64,000 nucleotides of DNA, from contig NZ_JAUSUI010000003.1 of assembly GCF_030813495.1 (NCBI RefSeq), positions 1 to 64,000 on the forward strand, in the 5' to 3' direction. Under the pieces are notes generated by a model. The model was not told where the DNA came from. It worked only from the letters and a program-made list of their open reading frames with translations, and searched no databases. This stretch comes from Ancylobacter polymorphus. Its GTDB lineage: Bacteria > Pseudomonadota > Alphaproteobacteria > Rhizobiales > Xanthobacteraceae. The position numbers were made by a program, and so were the translations under genes. Positions 60,388-64,000 of this stretch are shown piece after piece (positions within the stretch are counted from its first letter, which is position 1; each line of letters begins with the position of its first letter).

Positions 60388-61758
60388 TTATGCCGTCCGG
60401 CGGCGCAGCGCAGCAGTGGTAACCTCGCGGCCCATGAATTCTTCCCTCGCAAGGAAAATGGCACGGCGAGTGGCGCCGGGACCAAGCCAGGCAGCGACTT
60501 TCATTTCCTGGGCGATGGTATCCCCCAGAGTGCCGAAAATTGTGGAGCTGATCGCCTGTTGCTGTCTACGAAGGTGATCCTCAAGCAGCTTGTGGCGGGT
60601 GATATATCCGGCGTTAACTCCCGGAATGGAGTGATTCATCAGCATTCGGGCGTCCAATTCCGAGACGCCCGCGGGCGTTGCCACAGTGCGGAACGTCTGG
60701 CGCAGTTCGTTGCCCCATTTCGATAGCGTCTCACGGTCCTCCTTCTGCTCGACAAGATGTCCGTCTGCGCTGTCCGCAGGGAAAATCCAATTGGTAGCTT
60801 CCCGTGGGTGCATCAACTGGCCAAAGCGCAGCGCGCGTATCAAGCAGTTGATCATCTGTCGAGACAACGGAATATCGAAGGCGCGATCAGCGCCTCCCTT
60901 CGGCTTTGGCACATGCAGTACGCGCCGACGCCAATCGATGTGGGACGGCTTGGCTTCCTTCAATGCCGCGGGCCGGCACGCGGACAACAACGTGAAGAGG
61001 TGAAATTCGCGCCGGATCGGATTGTCGATGGTAGCCAGTTCGATGAACCAAGCCTTAAGGTCAGCCAGACCCATCCCCGTGTTGCGGCGCTTTTCGCCAT
61101 TCCAATCGATGCTGCCGACGGGATTGTCGGCAGGAAGCTCCCGGTTGGTCTTGCGTGCGTGATTATAGACCGCGCGCAGCGTTCGCATGCAGCCATTGGC
61201 GATGTAGGGGCCATTCGCCGTGGTGACCGCATCGTGCTTTGCAGCCACCTTTGCCGGGTTGTTGCCGAGGTCGATCAGCGGCAAATCGAGCCATTCGGCG
61301 AAAACGCGTTCGATATGATCTCGATAGCTTTCGATAGTCCGATCGCTTCGCCCTTTGCGCGTCATCGCTATTTTATAGCGCTCCCAAGCCTGCCGAAGTG
61401 TAATGCCGACAGAGTTCGACGTTTCTGATGCGGGAATATGGGCAGCCGACGTCGCTTTCGTCGTCTTCTCCTCGGCTTTGGGATGCTGGCCCCGGCTGAT
61501 CTGTGCCAGATATTCCTTTGCCACCGATCGCGCGGCCCGCGTCGACATTTCCGACGTATCGCCAATTGCGACGCGGACTGTGGATGCCCGTTTGCCCTCC
61601 TCTCTAAGGTCTCCCTGGACCGTAAAGGTCTTCTTCCGCGGGCCCACCACAAGAAAGAAGCCCTTCAATTCGGTATCGCGGACGATGTAGCGCCCGCTTT
61701 CGGGCGCAAGGAGGCGCTCGATGGCCTTGTCGTTCAGCTGGAAACGTATATCGGCCAT
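60388..61758 (-). CDS. int: Tyrosine-type site-specific integrase of the ICE
   Basis: A 456-residue integrase from the ATG at 61758 (MADIRFQLNDKAIERLLAPESG). The N-terminal arm-binding domain is followed by a core-binding region (LRQAWERYKIAMTRKGRSDRTIESYRDHIERVFAEW). Catalytic residues are Arg in LLSACRPAALKEAKPSHIDW, Arg in NELRQTFRTVATPAGV, His in LMNHSIPGVNAGY and the nucleophile Tyr in NAGYIT. The first HxxR histidine position reads Asn. It lies 180 bases from the tRNA-Arg fragment, the expected place for the element's own integrase. Confidence 0.93.
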   Translation of the reverse strand: MADIRFQLNDKAIERLLAPESGRYIVRDTELKGFFLVVGPRKKTFTVQGDLREEGKRASTVRVAIGDTSEMSTRAARSVAKEYLAQISRGQHPKAEEKTTKATSAAHIPASETSNSVGITLRQAWERYKIAMTRKGRSDRTIESYRDHIERVFAEWLDLPLIDLGNNPAKVAAKHDAVTTANGPYIANGCMRTLRAVYNHARKTNRELPADNPVGSIDWNGEKRRNTGMGLADLKAWFIELATIDNPIRREFHLFTLLSACRPAALKEAKPSHIDWRRRVLHVPKPKGGADRAFDIPLSRQMINCLIRALRFGQLMHPREATNWIFPADSADGHLVEQKEDRETLSKWGNELRQTFRTVATPAGVSELDARMLMNHSIPGVNAGYITRHKLLEDHLRRQQQAISSTIFGTLGDTIAQEMKVAAWLGPGATRRAIFLAREEFMGREVTTAALRRRTA

Positions 61759-61937
61759 AGCGTAGATGCCATCTTCTGAAACGGTTTTTGAAACGGTTTT
61801 GGCGGACGGGCGTGTCTGGAGGGCCTTTTTCGCTATTGCACGACTGAATGCGATTAGTGTAGTATATTCAGCATGTTGAACGCAAATAGAAAAAGTTTGT
61901 AGGGCTACGGGATACAACAGAAAAGCGCCGTTTCTGA

Positions 61938-61983
61938 ACTACGAATCTGGGGGTCAGAGGTTCGAATCCTTTCGGGCGCGCCA
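61938..61983 (+). other. Attachment site: 3' part of a tRNA-Arg(ACG) gene
   Basis: ACTACGAATCTGG, then the T-arm GGTTCGAATCC and the acceptor end GGGCGCGCCA correspond to the anticodon loop (ACG) through CCA of tRNA-Arg. The sequence left of 61938 does not form the D-arm or the 5' anticodon strand, so this is a fragment and not a full tRNA. It marks the element boundary; the intact tRNA gene should flank the other end, left of the window. Confidence 0.75.
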
Positions 61984-62327
61984 TTTTCAACGAGAAAAAT
62001 CAAGCGTTTAATGAGATTTGGTAAGGGCTGTCAGCCTTCGGGCTGTGGTCGCTGTCGCCACCTTGTCGCCACCGCTTCGGAAATCGAACGGGTTCAGGCG
62101 GGGCTGATGTCGCGCGCAAAAGCCGATGGCCACTCGCGAAGGATCATATGGCCACGCGCTGAAGCCGGTTTGAAGGCCTCTTCCAAGCCGCTGCACCAGC
62201 GCCGCGCGCCCGTCTCCACAGGCCGATCCCGCAATTCCAGTTGGTCCCTTTTCGTTCTCATGGAATCTATCTCGCCATCAGCGAGGGAAGATGACCATGA
62301 TGAGCGAGCAGCCGCCCGCCGAAGGCG
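61984..62327. other. Flanking DNA right of the ICE with no gene seen
   Basis: The stretch between the attachment site and the istB remnant has only short overlapping frames with no recognised family. It begins with an AT-rich segment directly after the tRNA end (TTTTCAACGAGAAAAATCAAG). Confidence 0.4.
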
Positions 62328-62557
62328 ACGCTCTTGCCGTATCTCCCCTTCGCCCAGTCCGGTGGCCAATTGCTGTTCCACCTGATCAGCAGGTTCTACG
62401 AGCAGAGCGCGATCATCGTCACCCCCAACCTCGCCTTGGCGAATGGCCCTGGGTCTTCGGCGACGCCAAGATGAGCACGGGCCGCTCGACCGCCTCACCC
62501 GCCACTGCGACATCGTCGAGCCGGCAACGTCACGGGCGCTTCAAGAACAGGCTCTGA
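62328..62557 (+). pseudogene. IS21-family istB remnant
   Basis: The C-terminal part of the IstB transposition helper is visible over three frames. LPYLPFAQSGGQLLFHLISRFYEQSAIIVTPNLA is followed by a frameshift, then GEWPWVFGDAKMST, another frameshift, then LDRLTRHCDIVE, with RFKNR at the end. Two single-base deletions explain the shifts. IstA and the Walker A part of IstB are missing. It is a decayed fragment in the chromosomal flank. Confidence 0.8.
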
Positions 62558-62818
62558 GCCCGACCGAGCCCATCCCCAGAGGGGTCCCTATTGCGCGCCT
62601 ATCAGGGGCCCGTTCCAATGCCGTTTGACAGATGTTCTTCCGTGAAGCGGCTGCGCCTCATCTCTGGCCCTCTCAGGTGGGCCAGAATGATCTTCAAACC
62701 GGATTGGTGATGAGGGCAGCGCCAGAGACCCCGAAGCCGGTTGACACCCCGGAACAGGCGCCGCCATGATCGCAGATGCGGGAGGGCCGTAGGGCTCTCG
62801 GCAGGGGATGCTGGGCTG

Positions 62819-63421
62819 ATGTCGGAAGATAACGCTGCTTTCGCCCGGAGGCTGCGAGACTGGCGTCGGCTGAGCGGCATCAAGCAGCTTGCCCTCGCCG
62901 ACATGCTCGGCGTGTCCCAGGCAGCGGTATCCTATTGGGAAACCGGGCGCGACAGACCCTCGGCCGAACTGCTGAAGCGGATCGACGAGATGATCGCCAG
63001 CTCGAGTGTCGGCGAGGTGACGCTGGAGCGGGTGTTCACTGAGCGCCAGCCCGGGGTCATGGCGCTCTATGATCTGGACGGTATACGCTTCATGGCGGCA
63101 TCGCGCGGCTATCGCGCCCTTTGGCCGGGCATGTACCAGTTGCAGGGCAAGTCGTTGGAACGCCATCTCGTGAACGAATCCGGATTGATGCTGGCGAACC
63201 AGGCTCTCAGGCGCGACGTTGATTCCGGCAAGCTGGCCCTCGTCAGCGGCGTGAGCGACCGACACACCGATATCGTGGTCGACATCGCGGTTCGCCATGA
63301 ATGGACCATCCGGATCCGTCGTTTCGGGCCCAAAACGCTCCTGTCGATCTCCTACGACCCCTGTGCCGAGACGGTCCCGGTCGGCATCACCGAGGTCAAG
63401 CTCTTTAGCGACCTGAAATGA
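62819..63421 (+). CDS. XRE-family regulator with a C-terminal sensor-like domain
   Basis: A 200-residue protein from the ATG at 62819. The HTH_3 domain is FARRLRDWRRLSGIKQLALADMLGVSQAAVSYWETGRDRPSAELLKRIDEMI (8-60). The C-terminal part (GVMALYDLDGIRFMAASRGYRALWPGMYQLQGKSLERHLVNES) looks like a PAS-type sensor domain, followed by a beta-rich segment. The ligand is unknown. It lies outside the ICE, upstream of a type I secretion gene. Confidence 0.8.
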   Translation: MSEDNAAFARRLRDWRRLSGIKQLALADMLGVSQAAVSYWETGRDRPSAELLKRIDEMIASSSVGEVTLERVFTERQPGVMALYDLDGIRFMAASRGYRALWPGMYQLQGKSLERHLVNESGLMLANQALRRDVDSGKLALVSGVSDRHTDIVVDIAVRHEWTIRIRRFGPKTLLSISYDPCAETVPVGITEVKLFSDLK

Positions 63422-63625
63422 GGCGCCCGATGCCGGCGGGCGCGCTTATGAAATATAAGCGGCTGTCATCCGGCTGGGCCATGATGGTGCCCTTGCACCG
63501 CGCCAGCGGCGCACGCCATAGTTTTGCTCGGCGGGCCAAGGTGAAGAACATCCACGAATGAGTGTACGCAACCCCTTGATGTGCCTCGGGACGACCGCTG
63601 GGTTGGCGCCGTCCGGAGCATGTCG

Positions 63626-64000
63626 ATGACAGCGCGCCCGGCACATTTCACCCCGTCACGCCCCGGCCCTGACGTCGCCGGCACCACCCTCGCCGGCAGT
63701 CGGCACGCCCTCATCGGCGTGGGGGTATTCAGCGGCGTCACCAATCTCCTGATGCTCACCGGCCCACTCTTCATGCTTCAGGTCTATGACCGGGTGCTGG
63801 TCAGCCGGTCGCTGCCGACCCTGTGGGTACTCGGCCTGATCGCGACGGTGCTCTACATCGCCTTCGCCATGATCGACTATGCGCGCAGCCGGGTCCTGGC
63901 ACGTATCGGCGACCGGCTGGAGGCCAAGTTCTCAGAGCGTGCTTTTCGCCGGGAGATTGCCGATGCGTTCGAGGGGCAGGCGACCGACGGGCGGCCGACA
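63626..64000 (+). CDS. Type I secretion system permease/ATPase, 5' part
   Basis: The frame from the ATG at 63626 (alternative in-frame ATG at 63620) runs off the window. MTARPAHFTPSRPGP is followed by LIGVGVFSGVTNLLMLTGPLFMLQVYDRVLVSRSLPTLWVLGLIATVLYIAFAMIDYARSRVLARIGDRLEAKFSERAFRREI. This is the N-terminal membrane region of PrtD/HasD-type T1SS ABC transporters. GGAG lies eight bases before 63626. The ATPase domain is outside. Confidence 0.88.
   Translation, partial: MTARPAHFTPSRPGPDVAGTTLAGSRHALIGVGVFSGVTNLLMLTGPLFMLQVYDRVLVSRSLPTLWVLGLIATVLYIAFAMIDYARSRVLARIGDRLEAKFSERAFRREIADAFEGQATDGRPT

Larger units (their letters stand above)
1..61983. mobile_element. Integrative and conjugative element (right-hand part), integrated at tRNA-Arg(ACG)
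   Basis: The stretch carries traG, a relaxase, traF, a lytic transglycosylase, parA, a replication initiator, an excisionase-like gene, fseA/qseM/qseC-type regulators and a tyrosine integrase. It ends at a tRNA 3' fragment. This set and order is the backbone of ICEs such as ICEMlSymR7A of Mesorhizobium. Two cargo blocks interrupt the backbone, a metabolic block (about 12.05-24.65 kb) and an arsenic block (about 33.7-60.3 kb). The left end and the trb genes are beyond position 1. Confidence 0.85.

Noticed and set aside
62094-62513. Minus-strand 139-codon frame right of the attachment site
   Set aside because: It is antisense to the istB remnant and matches no family.
1-64000. CRISPR arrays, rRNA genes and complete tRNA genes
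   Set aside because: No regularly spaced repeat array, rRNA-like sequence or full tRNA cloverleaf was seen; only the tRNA-Arg 3' fragment is present.

Overview
The window is high-GC DNA from an alphaproteobacterium. Gene content and family make-up point to the Hyphomicrobiales/Rhizobiales, but I cannot name a genus from sequence alone. Positions 1-61983 are the right-hand part of an integrative and conjugative element (ICE) of the type known from the Mesorhizobium symbiosis islands. The element ends in a 3' fragment of a tRNA-Arg(ACG) gene at 61938-61983, next to a tyrosine integrase. Its left end, including most of the trb mating-pore genes, lies outside the window. Positions 61984-64000 look like chromosomal flank: an IS21 istB remnant, an XRE regulator and the start of a type I secretion ABC transporter.

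ICE backbone, left block (1-12 kb, mostly minus strand): traG (coupling protein), a CopG-like regulator, a DUF3363 relaxase with a plausible oriT upstream, an IS110 insertion, then a tightly coupled operon parA / RHH protein / DUF2840 / traF / lytic transglycosylase. Next come three iteron-like repeats beside a replication initiator, an excisionase-like HTH gene, and a regulatory module that matches fseA (two ORFs joined by a likely +1 frameshift), qseM and divergent qseC.

Cargo 1 (12.05-24.65 kb) is a metabolic island. It holds a LysR regulator, a methyltransferase, three GntR regulators, a PotABCD-type ABC importer with a GatC/AtzG-like small protein and an amidase, an M24-fold protein that has lost its metal ligands, and an EutA/maleate-isomerase-like protein. 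It is bracketed by two qseC-type genes that share an identical 22-bp operator-like repeat. The substrate is unknown; uptake and hydrolysis of an amide-containing compound is the best inference.

ICE backbone, middle block (25-33.6 kb, minus strand): DUF736, small membrane proteins, a FitAB/VapBC-type toxin-antitoxin pair, DUF2493, a Toprim protein, a large ParB-like protein and DUF932. The last two have matching structured 5' leaders.

Cargo 2 (33.7-60.3 kb) is an arsenic island: pstSCAB phosphate transport, a second PstS, an ArsR-ArsC fusion, a PhnDCEE-type importer, arsR-arsC-arsC-acr3, arsR with a flavin monooxygenase, an MFS transporter and arsH, then moaA, arsenite oxidase aioBA with its regulators aioXSR, and the GAPDH-arsJ pair. 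Arsenite can be sensed by AioX/AioS/AioR and oxidised by AioBA through a visible sigma-54 promoter. Arsenate can be reduced and exported through Acr3, or exported as 1-arseno-3-phosphoglycerate by GAPDH/ArsJ. Pho-box-like repeats upstream of GAPDH-arsJ and of the phnD-like gene tie the island to phosphate starvation.
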